The notes under the pieces: generated by a model
Told to the model about the DNA's origin: nothing
The model's input: only the letters and a program-made list of their open reading frames with translations
The model's database searches: none
In this document: piece by piece, positions 1-8,995 of the stretch
How the letters are laid out: every line of letters starts with the position of its first letter
Numbering within the stretch: position 1 is the first letter of the stretch
Program-made: the position numbers and the translations under genes
NCBI RefSeq assembly: GCF_006717145.1
Contig: NZ_VFQF01000001.1
Location: forward strand, 1,984,001-2,048,000
From: Humibacillus xanthopallidus
GTDB lineage: Bacteria; Actinomycetota; Actinomycetes; Actinomycetales; Dermatophilaceae
Length of the DNA: 64,000 nt
Direction of reading: 5' to 3'

Positions 1-719
1 CCGGTGAGGACGAGCCTCGCCTCGACCTCGACGAGGTCACCGATGCGCAGAGGACGGTAGAAGCGCACGCCACCGGCATAGACGGCGACGTTGGCGGCAC
101 TGCCGGTCCAGCCGGTGGCCAGCACGTGCGCGGCCTCGTCGATCCACCGCATGACGATGCCGCCGTGCACCTTGCCGCCCCAGTTGACGTCGGTCGGGGC
201 CGCGAGGAAGCGCAGCACGGTCCGTGGCGCCGTGCCGGCCTCGCTGTAGGTCTGGGCCGCCATCGCGGTCGCGATCTCCGAGCGCAGGTCGATCCGCCGC
301 TTCGCGCTCTCCTGCCAGCGGCGGTCCTCGTCGTCCTGGGGCTCGTAGACCGGCACCGGCGTCGGGCGCCCGTCGGACCCGACCGCGACGAAGACCATGA
401 GGCACTCGGTCGTCGGCACGAGGTCGGCGTGGCGTGGGTTGCCGGCCGACACGGTGACGAGGATGTGCATGCTCGAGGTGCCCGTGTGGATGATCCGGGC
501 CGTCGCCTCGACGAGGTCGCCGACCTCGACGGGCCGGGTGAAGCGGACGTTGCCGACGTAGGCCGTCACGCAGTAGGTGCCGCTCCAGCCGGCGGCTGCC
601 GCGTAGCCGGCCTTGTCGATCCACTCGAGCACCCGACCGCCGCCGACGGTTCCGGAGTAGCCGACATCGGTGGGCCCGGCGAGGAAACGGAGGGTGATCT
701 CGCGGGCACCACGCGGCAT
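1..719 (-). CDS. Acyl-CoA thioesterase, two hotdog domains (3' end outside window)
   Basis: This is a 4HBT-family thioesterase expected to hydrolyse acyl-CoA to free acid and CoA in the cytoplasm. The visible 239 codons hold two hotdog repeats. The first (about residues 8-115) has VGGGRVLEWIDKAGY, and the second (from about residue 165) has the matching VHGGIVMRWIDEAAH with the Asp of the hotdog helix. The tandem arrangement matches BFIT/YciA-type double-hotdog enzymes. I chose the ATG at 719 because GAGGAG lies 8 bases upstream and a TAGGCT -10 box sits at 762-767. The start codon itself lies inside a copy of the GTATGCCG octamer. The physiological substrate cannot be told from sequence. Confidence 0.85.
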   Translation of the reverse strand, partial: MPRGAREITLRFLAGPTDVGYSGTVGGGRVLEWIDKAGYAAAAGWSGTYCVTAYVGNVRFTRPVEVGDLVEATARIIHTGTSSMHILVTVSAGNPRHADLVPTTECLMVFVAVGSDGRPTPVPVYEPQDDEDRRWQESAKRRIDLRSEIATAMAAQTYSEAGTAPRTVLRFLAAPTDVNWGGKVHGGIVMRWIDEAAHVLATGWTGSAANVAVYAGGVRFYRPLRIGDLVEVEARLVLT

Positions 720-761
720 ACGGGCTCCTCGGTCGGGCGGGAAGGGTGCTGCGAGCGTGGC

Positions 762-767
762 AGCCTA
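762..767 (-). promoter_or_regulatory. -10 promoter box for the thioesterase gene
   Basis: Reading leftward, TAGGCT matches the actinobacterial TANNNT -10 box. A start point about 7 bases downstream would give a 5' leader of about 35 bases containing the GAGGAG ribosome site. No clear -35 is visible. Confidence 0.45.
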
Positions 768-824
768 CCGACGAGTCGCCAAGGCGCCACGTCGAAGTGG
801 AGCGCAGGTCACACTCGTGCCGAG

Positions 825-890
825 GCTCCCCCGCCGGACCGAGGTCACCCTGGCGACGCGGCTTCCCCGCCGGACCGAGGTCACCCCGGC
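825..890. repeat. Two 30-bp direct repeats with 36-bp period
   Basis: Copies at 825-854 and 861-890 match at 28 of 30 positions (core CCCCGCCGGACCGAGGTCAC). The second copy overlaps the stop codon of the FtsK-like gene (TCA at 881-883). A partial third match (aggtcacac) precedes them. They fill most of the 161-bp gap before the thioesterase start. Function is unknown. Confidence 0.7.
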
Positions 891-3800
891 CAAAGCGCCG
901 CTGCCGTATGCCGTCCGCCCGAGACCCCGCCCTCAGCCACCTCCGTGGGCGCCGCGCGGGCGACCTGGATCGGCAGGCAGCGCGAGTCGAGGACGAGACT
1001 GCCCCGGCCCGGGATGCCGCGGCCCACCGGATCGGGCCGTGCCTGGAGACAGTCGCCGTCGGCGGCCGCGGTGGGGCAGAGGACGATGCCGCTGCCGTCC
1101 TGCGCGACCGCCGGGATGAGCCCACGGAAGGATGCGTTGGCCCGCGCCGTGTCAGCGCTCGCCCAGATGAGGCCGCCCGACTCCTCGGCGAGGCCGGCAC
1201 ACTCGACGAGCGCTCGCTCGAGGTCGCTGCTCTCGACCGACTCGGCATCGTCGACGAGGACGGCGAGGTCTGGGTGCGCCCGCCGAAGGTCGATGAAGCG
1301 GCGGTCCTCTCCGGCCGGGATCAGGTGCACACCCGGCTCAGATGCCAGCGCCTGCAGCGGCGAGCGCCGTGCTGCGACGACGGCCACCACGCGCCCCCTG
1401 GCGACAAGCTGCCGAGCAACGACCTCGAGCACGTTGGACCGGCCCGACCGCGGCGGGCCGACGACGAGCAGCCTCCGGGCCGGGCCTGCCACGTCGACCA
1501 TGGTCAGGCCCGCATCGTCTCCGCCGACTCCGAGGCAGACCCACTCGTGGCCGTCCTGTGCCGGGGAGGACGAGGTGTCCACCTGTTGCGGATGTGTCCT
1601 CAGCTCGCTCCAGCAGACGAGGCGCGGCAGCGGGACGATGCGCCACGGCTCCTGCAGGACAGGCGAACCCGTCGATCGTCGCAGAGACGCTGCGAGCCGG
1701 TGCACCCCGGCGACCTGTTGTTCCGGTGAGGGGCCGGAGCCGACCGTGGCTATCTGGACCTCGGACCCGTCCGCCAGGTCAATGGCTCGACCGGGGCCGC
1801 GCAGGTGCCGAGCGGCCGACGGTTCGAGCCCGACGAGGGTGAGGTCGAGCGGGTCGGGCATCGGCAGCACCAGCCGTCGGTCGAGCAGGCTGGACAGGCG
1901 GCCGGAGCCGACGGCTCGACCACCGGTGACGATGACGCGCAGGCCGAGCGGGGCGCCGTCGCGGATGAGCCGGAGCAAGGCGTCGGCCCCGACCCCGTTC
2001 GCCGGGCTACCGAGAGCATCCTCGACCGCTTCCCACCCGTCGACGACGAGGACGAAGAGATCCGGGCGGGCGGTCGCGCTGCCGAGGAGGTCCTCACCCA
2101 TTCGCTCAACGACTCGGCGCACGAGCACTGCGTCAGCGGCGCCGACGACCGACCCCACGTGCGGGAGCTCGGCCAGGCTGCCGAGTGGTCCGGGTGTGCT
2201 CTCGAGGACGTGGACATGGAGCTCGCTCACGGCGCGGCGCTGGGCGAGGGCGCTGACGAGAGTGCGCGCCACGCTCGTTCTGCCGGAACGCGATCCGCCG
2301 ATGATCCCCAGATGGCCGTCCACCTCGGGATCCCAGCACGCCAGCTCCTGCTTTTGCTCGTGTGGCCGGTCGACGAGGCCGAAGGGCACGCCACCGCCCG
2401 GTGGCAGGTGGCCGGCACGGCCGGGCGTCCACGAGGCGACGTCGGCGAGGCCATCGGCGCCCAACCACTCCGGGAGGGGTGCCAGCCACGGGGACGGTCG
2501 CGGGGAGATCCCCAGGCTCTCCGCGACGTGACGCGCGGCATCGACGAAGGCAGCGAGCTCGGTCAGGCCATCGGTGACGGGTGCGGGCCCGTCCTCTGTG
2601 GTGCCCTCGGTGATGTCGCCCGTGACTCCGGCCCCAGGGTTAGCAGCGACCGGGCCGCTTTGACCCTCGGAGTGGCGCTTGCGCTCTGGCAGCCCGCCTG
2701 GCACGGCGAGCCCGAGCTGCTCGGGTGACGGTGTGCCCACGCCAGACCTGACCGGGAGGGTCACGACGGCAACCCGCCGGTCGGCGGCGGGTTCCTCGGC
2801 GGGGCCGCCCACGTGTGCGGTCTGCAGTGCGACGAGCTGGCCGTCGCCGGCGCGGAGATAGGCCCGCCCCGGGGTCAGGTCGGTCAAGGTGTAGGCGCCC
2901 GGGTCGTTGATGACGTCGTCGCTGTCGGATCGGTCGCGCACGCGCAGGCAGATGCGGAGGGCGACGTTCGAGCGCATGTCGCCGGTGATGATCCCGGCCG
3001 GTCGCTGGGTGGCGAGCACGAGGTGGACGCCGAGCGACCGTCCCTTCGCGGCGATCCGCACGAGACCGTCGACGAAGTCGGGCAGCTCGTCGGCGAGGAG
3101 CTTGAACTCGTCGACGATGATGACGAGCCGAGCCAGTCGGGCCCGCTGCACCCCTCGGAGGTCGAGGTGGCGGAAGGCCTCGAGATCCTTCGCACCAGCC
3201 TCTGCGAGAACGCGCTCGCGGCGGCGGAGCTCGGCATCGAGGGAGGCGAGCGCCCGAGCGGTCAGGTGTTCGTCGAGGTCCGTGACGAGCCCGAGGGTGT
3301 GTGGCAGCCGAGCGCACGCGCTGAAGGCGGCACCTCCCTTGTAGTCGACGAGGACGAAACCGAGGTCGTCCGGCCGGTGTGTGGCCGCAAGACCGACCAC
3401 GAGCGCCTGAAGCAGCTCGGACTTGCCGGAGCCCGTCGTGCCCCCGACGAGCGTGTGCGGTCCGTCACGCACGAGGTCGATCTCGTGGGGTCCATCCGTC
3501 GTGACACCGAGCAGGGCGCGCGGTGCGCCTGCCGGACGAGACCAGGCCGCCTCGAGGTCTTGACGGTCGAGGGGGTCGAAGCCTGTGGCGCGGTGCAGCT
3601 CACGGAAGCCGATGGTCGACGGCAGGGCGGCCGCCTGACCCTCTGGCGTCGCGTCAGTGAGGGGTGCGAGCCCCCGGCCCACCCGCTCCAGCCAACCGGC
3701 GCCGGGCAGGTCGAGGGTGACATCGGTGACGACCTCGTCCGGCAGGGTCGTCGTGGCGCGCAGACCACGGCGGTCGAGCTCCACCACGGCAACGGCCTCC

Positions 3801-5425
3801 CCCGGCAGCGAGGCACGGTCTCCCGCGAGGCAGACGAAGGTCATCCCTGCTGCGGGGCCGAGCCGCAGCAGATCGGCCACGCCGGGCACGGCTCGCAGCT
3901 CGCGAGCCCCGTCGAGGACGACGAGCGTGTCACCCACCGCGGCCGGGGAGTGCTGGGCCGCAGAACCGCTCGCCTTCAAAGGCTGGCCCGATGTGCGCTG
4001 CACGACGATGGCCGTCAACGATGCGATGAGCGAGTTGAGGTGGCCGGGCTCGAGGACGTTTGCTTCGCAGGCGATCTCACCGTCCTGGCGTTCGAGGAGG
4101 TGGGGTAGCAGCCGTGCCCATGCCCAGTCCTCCGCCTGCACGTCGCCTCCGGTGAGCAGCACGACTCGCATTCGCCTCGGGGAGTGCCAGACCGCAGCCT
4201 GGGCCACGAGGCTCGCTCCGAGCGCGAGGCATTGCTCCCGAGGGCCTGACACTCCGACGACGGCCGTCTTGGACAGGTCGACCAGCGCCGGCACAGCCGC
4301 CACCGCGGGATGCTCACCCACTGGGGCTCCGGCGCGCACGATCCGCGACGGGCGGCGGGAGGTGCCGAGGCGCAGCACGAGCCAGTCGTCGTCGTCGGGC
4401 CGACGCTCCCACAGGCGGGTTCCCCGCGCCTCGACGAGCTCGAGGACGAGGCAGAGGTCGGGATGCTCCATCCGTCGCTGCCGCACCTCCTCTGCGAGGG
4501 CGTCACGCATCTGGCTATCAACGGCGTCGAGGCTCTCGCGATGCTGTCTGAGGAGGCGCCGGTGCGACAGGCGTCCATGGCGCCGGTCGCTCCACCACTG
4601 CCCGATGAGCAGCACCGGCGACATGAGGGCGAAGAGGAGCATCACGGATGAGCGCATCGCGAGCGCCAGGGCGCCGGACAGCACGAGTGGTGCAACGGAC
4701 GCGAGCAGCGGCAGACGAGTGCCCTCCGGTCGGCGAGGCGCCTCCGGTGTGGTGATCTCGACACGTGGGGCTCGCCGCGCGAAGCGCGGGCGAGCGTGCA
4801 CGAGCACCCGACCCTCCCGTATGCCGTGTGCCACCGACGGCGTCGACCGCTGCCGCAGCACCAACGTCGTTGATCCCACGCGGAGGACGGACTCGGGGCG
4901 CAAGACGGCACCCTCGACCGGCAGCGGTGCGTCGTCGAGGAGTGAGGGATTGGCCGGCTGCAGGTCGCGAACCGTGATCTCGCCGTCACCGACGGACAGG
5001 AGGCAGTGTGCGCGAGAGACCTCCACGTCATCGAGCCTCACGGAGCACGAGGTCGATCGGCCGAGGACGTGCTCCCCTCGCCCGAGCGACACGGTGCGAC
5101 CCGCACCGGGACCACCCACGACCCGAAGGTCCGCGAGCCCGAGCCCGCCGGACGGCATACCGGAGCGGTGGGGCCGAGCTGCCACGATGACAGCGCCGCG
5201 CAGGAGCGGGGGCAGGCCTAGGACCGCGTCGTCGCCGAGCGTCCGATGGCCGACTTCGAACTCGACGTCACCCGCAGCACGGAGGTCCTCGCCGCCGTTC
5301 ACCAGCGAGGTCAACTGCGCCCGGATCTCACCGAAGGTGGCATCGGGTGGGGCGTCGACGAGGACCTCCGTCGGTCCGGTGACCGCGTCGGTCCGGCTGT
5401 CGATGAGGCTGAGGCGCAGTCGCAC
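881..5425 (-). CDS. FHA-domain FtsK/SpoIIIE (EccC-like) ATPase
   Basis: A large membrane-anchored P-loop motor of about 1514 aa. From the GTG start, an FHA domain (about 97-192, GRSTSCSVRL and SRAHC motifs) precedes two membrane segments (about 240-277). A canonical FtsK/SpoIIIE ATPase follows, with Walker A GGTTGSGKSE at about 661 and Walker B LVIIVDEF at about 767. Two further P-loops are degenerate (GGSRSGRTS about 1043, GPPRSGRSN about 1323), the tandem-ATPase plan of type VII secretion EccC. The GTG at 5425 has AGGAAGGAG 8 bases upstream; an ATG at 5485 has no ribosome site. No WXG100 substrate or other ESX gene is nearby, so the role is open: protein export linked to phosphothreonine signalling, or an orphan translocase. 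It is divergent from the Tad operon. Confidence 0.85.
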   Translation of the reverse strand: MRLRLSLIDSRTDAVTGPTEVLVDAPPDATFGEIRAQLTSLVNGGEDLRAAGDVEFEVGHRTLGDDAVLGLPPLLRGAVIVAARPHRSGMPSGGLGLADLRVVGGPGAGRTVSLGRGEHVLGRSTSCSVRLDDVEVSRAHCLLSVGDGEITVRDLQPANPSLLDDAPLPVEGAVLRPESVLRVGSTTLVLRQRSTPSVAHGIREGRVLVHARPRFARRAPRVEITTPEAPRRPEGTRLPLLASVAPLVLSGALALAMRSSVMLLFALMSPVLLIGQWWSDRRHGRLSHRRLLRQHRESLDAVDSQMRDALAEEVRQRRMEHPDLCLVLELVEARGTRLWERRPDDDDWLVLRLGTSRRPSRIVRAGAPVGEHPAVAAVPALVDLSKTAVVGVSGPREQCLALGASLVAQAAVWHSPRRMRVVLLTGGDVQAEDWAWARLLPHLLERQDGEIACEANVLEPGHLNSLIASLTAIVVQRTSGQPLKASGSAAQHSPAAVGDTLVVLDGARELRAVPGVADLLRLGPAAGMTFVCLAGDRASLPGEAVAVVELDRRGLRATTTLPDEVVTDVTLDLPGAGWLERVGRGLAPLTDATPEGQAAALPSTIGFRELHRATGFDPLDRQDLEAAWSRPAGAPRALLGVTTDGPHEIDLVRDGPHTLVGGTTGSGKSELLQALVVGLAATHRPDDLGFVLVDYKGGAAFSACARLPHTLGLVTDLDEHLTARALASLDAELRRRERVLAEAGAKDLEAFRHLDLRGVQRARLARLVIIVDEFKLLADELPDFVDGLVRIAAKGRSLGVHLVLATQRPAGIITGDMRSNVALRICLRVRDRSDSDDVINDPGAYTLTDLTPGRAYLRAGDGQLVALQTAHVGGPAEEPAADRRVAVVTLPVRSGVGTPSPEQLGLAVPGGLPERKRHSEGQSGPVAANPGAGVTGDITEGTTEDGPAPVTDGLTELAAFVDAARHVAESLGISPRPSPWLAPLPEWLGADGLADVASWTPGRAGHLPPGGGVPFGLVDRPHEQKQELACWDPEVDGHLGIIGGSRSGRTSVARTLVSALAQRRAVSELHVHVLESTPGPLGSLAELPHVGSVVGAADAVLVRRVVERMGEDLLGSATARPDLFVLVVDGWEAVEDALGSPANGVGADALLRLIRDGAPLGLRVIVTGGRAVGSGRLSSLLDRRLVLPMPDPLDLTLVGLEPSAARHLRGPGRAIDLADGSEVQIATVGSGPSPEQQVAGVHRLAASLRRSTGSPVLQEPWRIVPLPRLVCWSELRTHPQQVDTSSSPAQDGHEWVCLGVGGDDAGLTMVDVAGPARRLLVVGPPRSGRSNVLEVVARQLVARGRVVAVVAARRSPLQALASEPGVHLIPAGEDRRFIDLRRAHPDLAVLVDDAESVESSDLERALVECAGLAEESGGLIWASADTARANASFRGLIPAVAQDGSGIVLCPTAAADGDCLQARPDPVGRGIPGRGSLVLDSRCLPIQVARAAPTEVAEGGVSGGRHTAAALWPG

Positions 5426-5532
5426 GTCGTGGTCTCCTTCCTGCACCGATGACAGCAGGTGGAGCCGGAGCACGCCCTTCTTCATCCACAGGCAGCCGCT
5501 GGGATGCGGCCACCGTCACCGATCTCGGGCAG

Positions 5533-5541
5533 TTATCCACA
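5533..5541 (+). promoter_or_regulatory. Perfect DnaA-box match in the FtsK/Tad divergent region
   Basis: TTATCCACA matches the DnaA box consensus exactly. A near match (TCATCCACA) lies about 50 bases to the left at the alternative FtsK start. The surrounding 5530-5590 is markedly AT-rich for this genome and must hold the divergent promoters. A single box is not an origin; DnaA could act here as a transcription factor, or the match may be chance. Confidence 0.4.
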
Positions 5542-5549
5542 GATTTTGT

Positions 5550-5561
5550 CCGATAGATCGG
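5550..5561. promoter_or_regulatory. Inverted repeat, candidate operator
   Basis: CCGATAGATCGG is a 5-bp inverted repeat (CCGAT/ATCGG) with a 2-base centre, in the AT-rich divergent promoter region about 90 bases upstream of tadA. It is a plausible operator for the pilus operon or the FtsK gene; no regulator gene is adjacent. Confidence 0.3.
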
Positions 5562-5651
5562 AATTAAGACTTTCTGACCTATTTTTGAACGCGCCGGATC
5601 ACCGGCTCGCAGGCAAGATGACCGCACAACAGCCGACCGTCAGGGGGTCCG

Positions 5652-6890
5652 ATGTCGACGCAAGAAGCCGTGCGCCATGTCGAGGGTGAGGTCCGCGAGC
5701 TCATCCGACGCTCCGGCATCGACCCCACGAGCAACACGCTCGAGGTGCGGCGGCTCGTGCAGGACGCCGTGCAGGACTACGACGAGCGCTCGCTGCACGG
5801 AGGCCTGCCCTCGCTCGGAGACATGCGCTCCGCGGTGCACTCGATCCTTGCCGTCGTCGCGGGCTACGGGCCGCTCCAGCAGTACTTCGACGACCCTGCG
5901 GTCGAGGAGATTTGGGTGAATGAGCCTGGGAAGATATTTGTTGCACGCGGCGGGATCGCCGAGCTCACCCCGACCATCCTCACCTCCGACGACGTGCGCG
6001 ACCTCGTCGAACGCATGCTGAAGAGCAGCGGACGCCGGGTCGATCTGAGTAGCCCGTTCGTCGACGCAACCCTGCCTGACGGCTCCCGGCTGCACGTCGT
6101 GATTCCCGACATCAGCCGCACGCACTGGCAGGTCAACATCCGCAAGTTCGTCGTGAAGGCAGACCACCTCGACGACCTCGTGCGTCTCGGCACGATGACG
6201 AGGCAGGCCGCGACCTTCCTCGATGCGGCGGTGGCGAGCGGGCTCAACGTGCTGGTGGCCGGCGGAACGCAGGCAGGCAAGACAACCCTGCTCAACTGCC
6301 TCGCGGCCGCCATCCCGCCACGCGAGCGCGTCATCACCTGCGAAGAGGTCTTCGAGCTGAAGATCCCCCTGCGGGACGTCGCATCGATGCAGTGTCGGCA
6401 GCCGAGTCTCGAAGGCACCGGGGAGGTGCCTCTTCGGCGGCTCGTCAAGGAGGCACTGCGGATGAGGCCGTCGCGCATCATCGTCGGCGAGGTCCGGCAG
6501 GAAGAGAGCCTCGACCTGCTGATCGCCCTCAACAGCGGCGTCCCCGGCATGTGCACGGTCCACGCCAACAGCGCCCGCGAGGCCGTCACAAAAATGTGTA
6601 CCCTTCCCCTCCTCGCCGGGGAGAACGTGTCCAGCCGCTTCGTGGTGCCGACCGTGGCGGCCGCCGTGGACCTCGTGATCCACGTCGCCCTCGAGAGAGA
6701 CGGCGTGCGGCGGGTGCGCGAGATCGTGGCGGTGCCCGGTCGAGCCGAGGGCGATGTCATCGAGATCGCCGACCTCTTCGTGACGAGGCAGGGCCAGCTC
6801 CGGCGCGCCGATGGGTTCCCTCCGCAGCGCGAGGCGTTCGAGCGGGCCGGCTACGACGTCGCCGCGCTCCTGGCGCAGGAGGCTCCGTGA
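5652..6890 (+). CDS. tadA: Tad pilus assembly ATPase TadA/CpaF
   Basis: This is the cytoplasmic secretion ATPase of the Tad/Flp type IVc pilus, powering pilin polymerisation through TadB/TadC. The 412-aa protein has the VirB11/CpaF fold: Walker A GGTQAGKTT at 204-212, acidic box CEEVFEL at 230-236, Walker B region RIIVGEVR at about 275, and the His-box HANS at 304. The acidic box departs from the usual IEDTAEL and Walker A has QA where SS is common, so it is a divergent but intact family member. The ATG at 5652 follows AGGGGG. It is the first gene of a coupled operon ending at 10405. No tadZ or CpaB/RcpC gene precedes it. Confidence 0.9.
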   Translation: MSTQEAVRHVEGEVRELIRRSGIDPTSNTLEVRRLVQDAVQDYDERSLHGGLPSLGDMRSAVHSILAVVAGYGPLQQYFDDPAVEEIWVNEPGKIFVARGGIAELTPTILTSDDVRDLVERMLKSSGRRVDLSSPFVDATLPDGSRLHVVIPDISRTHWQVNIRKFVVKADHLDDLVRLGTMTRQAATFLDAAVASGLNVLVAGGTQAGKTTLLNCLAAAIPPRERVITCEEVFELKIPLRDVASMQCRQPSLEGTGEVPLRRLVKEALRMRPSRIIVGEVRQEESLDLLIALNSGVPGMCTVHANSAREAVTKMCTLPLLAGENVSSRFVVPTVAAAVDLVIHVALERDGVRRVREIVAVPGRAEGDVIEIADLFVTRQGQLRRADGFPPQREAFERAGYDVAALLAQEAP

Positions 6891-7756
6891 CCTCCCCGTT
6901 GGCCATCGGCCTGGTCCTCGGCGCCGGGGTGTTCTGCATCTACTGGTCGTTCTGGCCGCAGGCGATGGGAGACAAGCCGGCGCACCGAGGGGGCTTCACC
7001 GCCGAGCTGCGAGACCACCTCAACCAGGCCGGCTACCCCTCGATCAGCCCCAGCAACGTCATCGTCGGCTCGATCGTGCTCTTCGTCGTCACCTTCCTGC
7101 TCTTCGCGGTCCTCACCAAGGTGGTGCCGATCGCCCTGTGCTTCAGCGGGATGGCGGCTGCCGCGCCGATCTCCCTGGTGCGTATGCGTGCTCGTGCCCG
7201 CCGCTCCAAGCTCCGTGACCTGTGGCCCGACGTCGTCGACAACATCACCTCCGGCGTGCGGGCAGGTCTCGCCCTGCCCGAGGCACTGTCGCAGCTCGCC
7301 GAGCGAGGCCCGGAGGAGCTGCGACCCGCGTTCGCATCCTTCGCCCAGGACTACCGGGCGACGGGACGGTTCCACGACTGTCTCGACCGGCTCAAGGATC
7401 GCCTCAGCGACCCGGTCGCGGACCGCATCGTCGAGTCGCTGCGCATCGCCAGAGAGGTGGGCGGCAGCGACCTCGGCCGGCTGCTCCGCACCCTTTCGGC
7501 GTTCCTGCGCGAGGACGCCCGCACGCGGGCCGAGCTGGAGACCCGCCAGAGCTGGACGGTCAATGCCGCCCGGCTCGCGGTCGCGGCTCCCTGGATCGTC
7601 CTCGCCATGCTTGCCCTCAAGGGCAACTCGCTGTCGGCCTACTCCGCGCCCGCAGGCTGGGTGATCCTCGCCATCGGCGCCGGGCTGTGCGTGCTCGCCT
7701 ACCGCGTCATGGTGTGGATCGGTCGGCTCCCCGACGAGGAGCGAGTGCTGCGGTGA
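6887..7756 (+). CDS. tadB: Tad pilus inner-membrane platform protein TadB
   Basis: A 289-aa type II secretion F-domain membrane protein that forms the assembly platform with TadC. It has a first membrane segment at the N-terminus, a pair near residues 55-95, the cytoplasmic T2SSF domain (LWPDVVDNITSGVRAGLALPEAL region and the EVGGSDLGRLLRTLSAFLRED helix) and C-terminal membrane segments. The GTG start at 6887 overlaps the tadA stop (GTGA), which implies translational coupling. Confidence 0.88.
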   Translation: MTSPLAIGLVLGAGVFCIYWSFWPQAMGDKPAHRGGFTAELRDHLNQAGYPSISPSNVIVGSIVLFVVTFLLFAVLTKVVPIALCFSGMAAAAPISLVRMRARARRSKLRDLWPDVVDNITSGVRAGLALPEALSQLAERGPEELRPAFASFAQDYRATGRFHDCLDRLKDRLSDPVADRIVESLRIAREVGGSDLGRLLRTLSAFLREDARTRAELETRQSWTVNAARLAVAAPWIVLAMLALKGNSLSAYSAPAGWVILAIGAGLCVLAYRVMVWIGRLPDEERVLR

Positions 7757-8730
7757 ACGAGCTCGTCACGCGAGTCAGCGCACTCGTCGAGTCCGGCTGG
7801 TCCTGGCTCGGCGCCGCGCTCGGCGTCATGGTGCTCGCAGGGGCGACACTCGTGCTGGCCGGGCTGCCGATGAGCCGGGTGCCGACCCTCGACGACCGGC
7901 TCGAGCCCTACCTGCGTGACACCCCGCGACCGTCCTCGCTGCTGGCGGCGCCACCGCCGGCTCGTGGTCCCTTCGGGCTGCTCGAGCTCCTGCACCCCTA
8001 CATCGCAGCGGCAGGAGGCGTGGTAGGCGGCGTCCTCGGCGGCAGTGCCTCCGTCGCACGGCGTCAACAGCGCGCCGGGTTGCCCGCCGACGTCGACCGG
8101 TTCCGCGCCGAGCAGGTGCTCTGGGGCGCCGTCGGAGGAGTCGCCGGGCTCGTCGTGACGAGCCTCATCGCCGTGGCCCAGTCGAGACTTTCCGCACCCG
8201 TGCTCGTGGGCATGGTGCTCGTCGGGGTGCTGGGCGGCGTCACCGGGCGTGACTACGCGCTGTCCCGGAACGCCGCTCGCAGGGAGGCTCGGATGCTGAC
8301 TGAGTTCCCCACGGTCGCGGAGCTGCTGGCGCTCGCTGTGTCCGCGGGAGAGGGGGCGATCGGCGCGCTCGAGCGGGTGTGCCGACTGTCCCGGGGAGAG
8401 CTGTCAGACGAGCTGCGGCACTGCCTCGCCGATGCTCGTGCCGGCGCCAACCTCCCGACGGCCCTGCAGGGGCTCGCGGACCGCACCGGGCTCATCAGTC
8501 TGAGCCGCTTCGTCGACGGCATCGTCGTTGCCGTCGAACGGGGCACACCTCTCGCCGAGGTCCTCCGAGCCCAGGCACAGGACGTCCGTGAGGACAGCCG
8601 CCGCACCCTGATGGAGCAAGGAGGCAAGAAGGAGATTCTCATGATGGTGCCGGTCGTGTTCCTCATCCTTCCCGTCACCGTGCTCTTCGCCATCTATCCC
8701 GGAGTCAGCTTCCTCCGATTCCAGCTCTGA
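7753..8730 (+). CDS. tadC: Tad pilus inner-membrane platform protein TadC
   Basis: A 325-aa T2SSF-family membrane protein, partner of TadB. Several membrane segments precede the conserved cytoplasmic domain (EFPTVAELLALAVSAGEGAIGALERV and GTPLAEVLRAQAQDVREDSRR regions). A C-terminal membrane segment ends in IYPGVSFLRFQL. The GTG at 7753 overlaps the tadB stop as GTGA, so the start is set by coupling. Confidence 0.88.
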   Translation: MNELVTRVSALVESGWSWLGAALGVMVLAGATLVLAGLPMSRVPTLDDRLEPYLRDTPRPSSLLAAPPPARGPFGLLELLHPYIAAAGGVVGGVLGGSASVARRQQRAGLPADVDRFRAEQVLWGAVGGVAGLVVTSLIAVAQSRLSAPVLVGMVLVGVLGGVTGRDYALSRNAARREARMLTEFPTVAELLALAVSAGEGAIGALERVCRLSRGELSDELRHCLADARAGANLPTALQGLADRTGLISLSRFVDGIVVAVERGTPLAEVLRAQAQDVREDSRRTLMEQGGKKEILMMVPVVFLILPVTVLFAIYPGVSFLRFQL

Positions 8731-8779
8731 CGCTCAAAAGCCAAGCACAGCACTGCAGTTCACCGACAGGGAGAGAAAC

Positions 8780-8995
8780 ATGAAGACCATCATCACTGCC
8801 CAGCGCCGTCTCGAGCGCAAGCTGCTCACGACCCTGGCGGGTCGTCTCGGCGGCCGCTCGGATCGGGGGGACGTGCCCGGCTGGGTCCTCATCACGATCA
8901 TGACCGCCGGTCTGGTCACCGCACTCTGGGCCATCGCCGGGCCCCAGCTGAGCTCGCTGTTCAGCGACGCGATCTCGAGCGTCAAGGGGCCGTGA
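8780..8995 (+). CDS. Small Flp-like pilin candidate
   Basis: A 71-aa protein with a basic N-terminus (RRLERKLL), a short charged stretch (RSDRGDVPG) and one hydrophobic segment (WVLITIMTAGLVTALWAIAG). Size, single helix and position right after tadC are those of the Flp major pilin. It lacks the usual Glu at +5 after the prepilin-peptidase Gly, so processing is uncertain. The ribosome site GGGAGAG precedes ATG 8780. This is the only operon gene with a real upstream gap (49 bp), which fits separate, stronger expression of a structural subunit. Confidence 0.7.
   Translation: MKTIITAQRRLERKLLTTLAGRLGGRSDRGDVPGWVLITIMTAGLVTALWAIAGPQLSSLFSDAISSVKGP

Noticed and set aside
126-2531. An 801-codon open frame on the plus strand opposite the FtsK-like gene
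   Set aside because: Antisense to a gene with clear FHA and ATPase motifs. Composition is Arg/Ser/Pro-rich with no domains, as expected for high-GC shadow frames.
881-5425. Complete type VII (ESX) secretion locus
   Set aside because: Only an EccC-like ATPase is present; no EccB/D/E, MycP or WXG100 genes are seen.
5533-5541. Chromosomal replication origin
   Set aside because: Only one perfect DnaA box and no dnaA, dnaN, rpmH or gidB neighbours.
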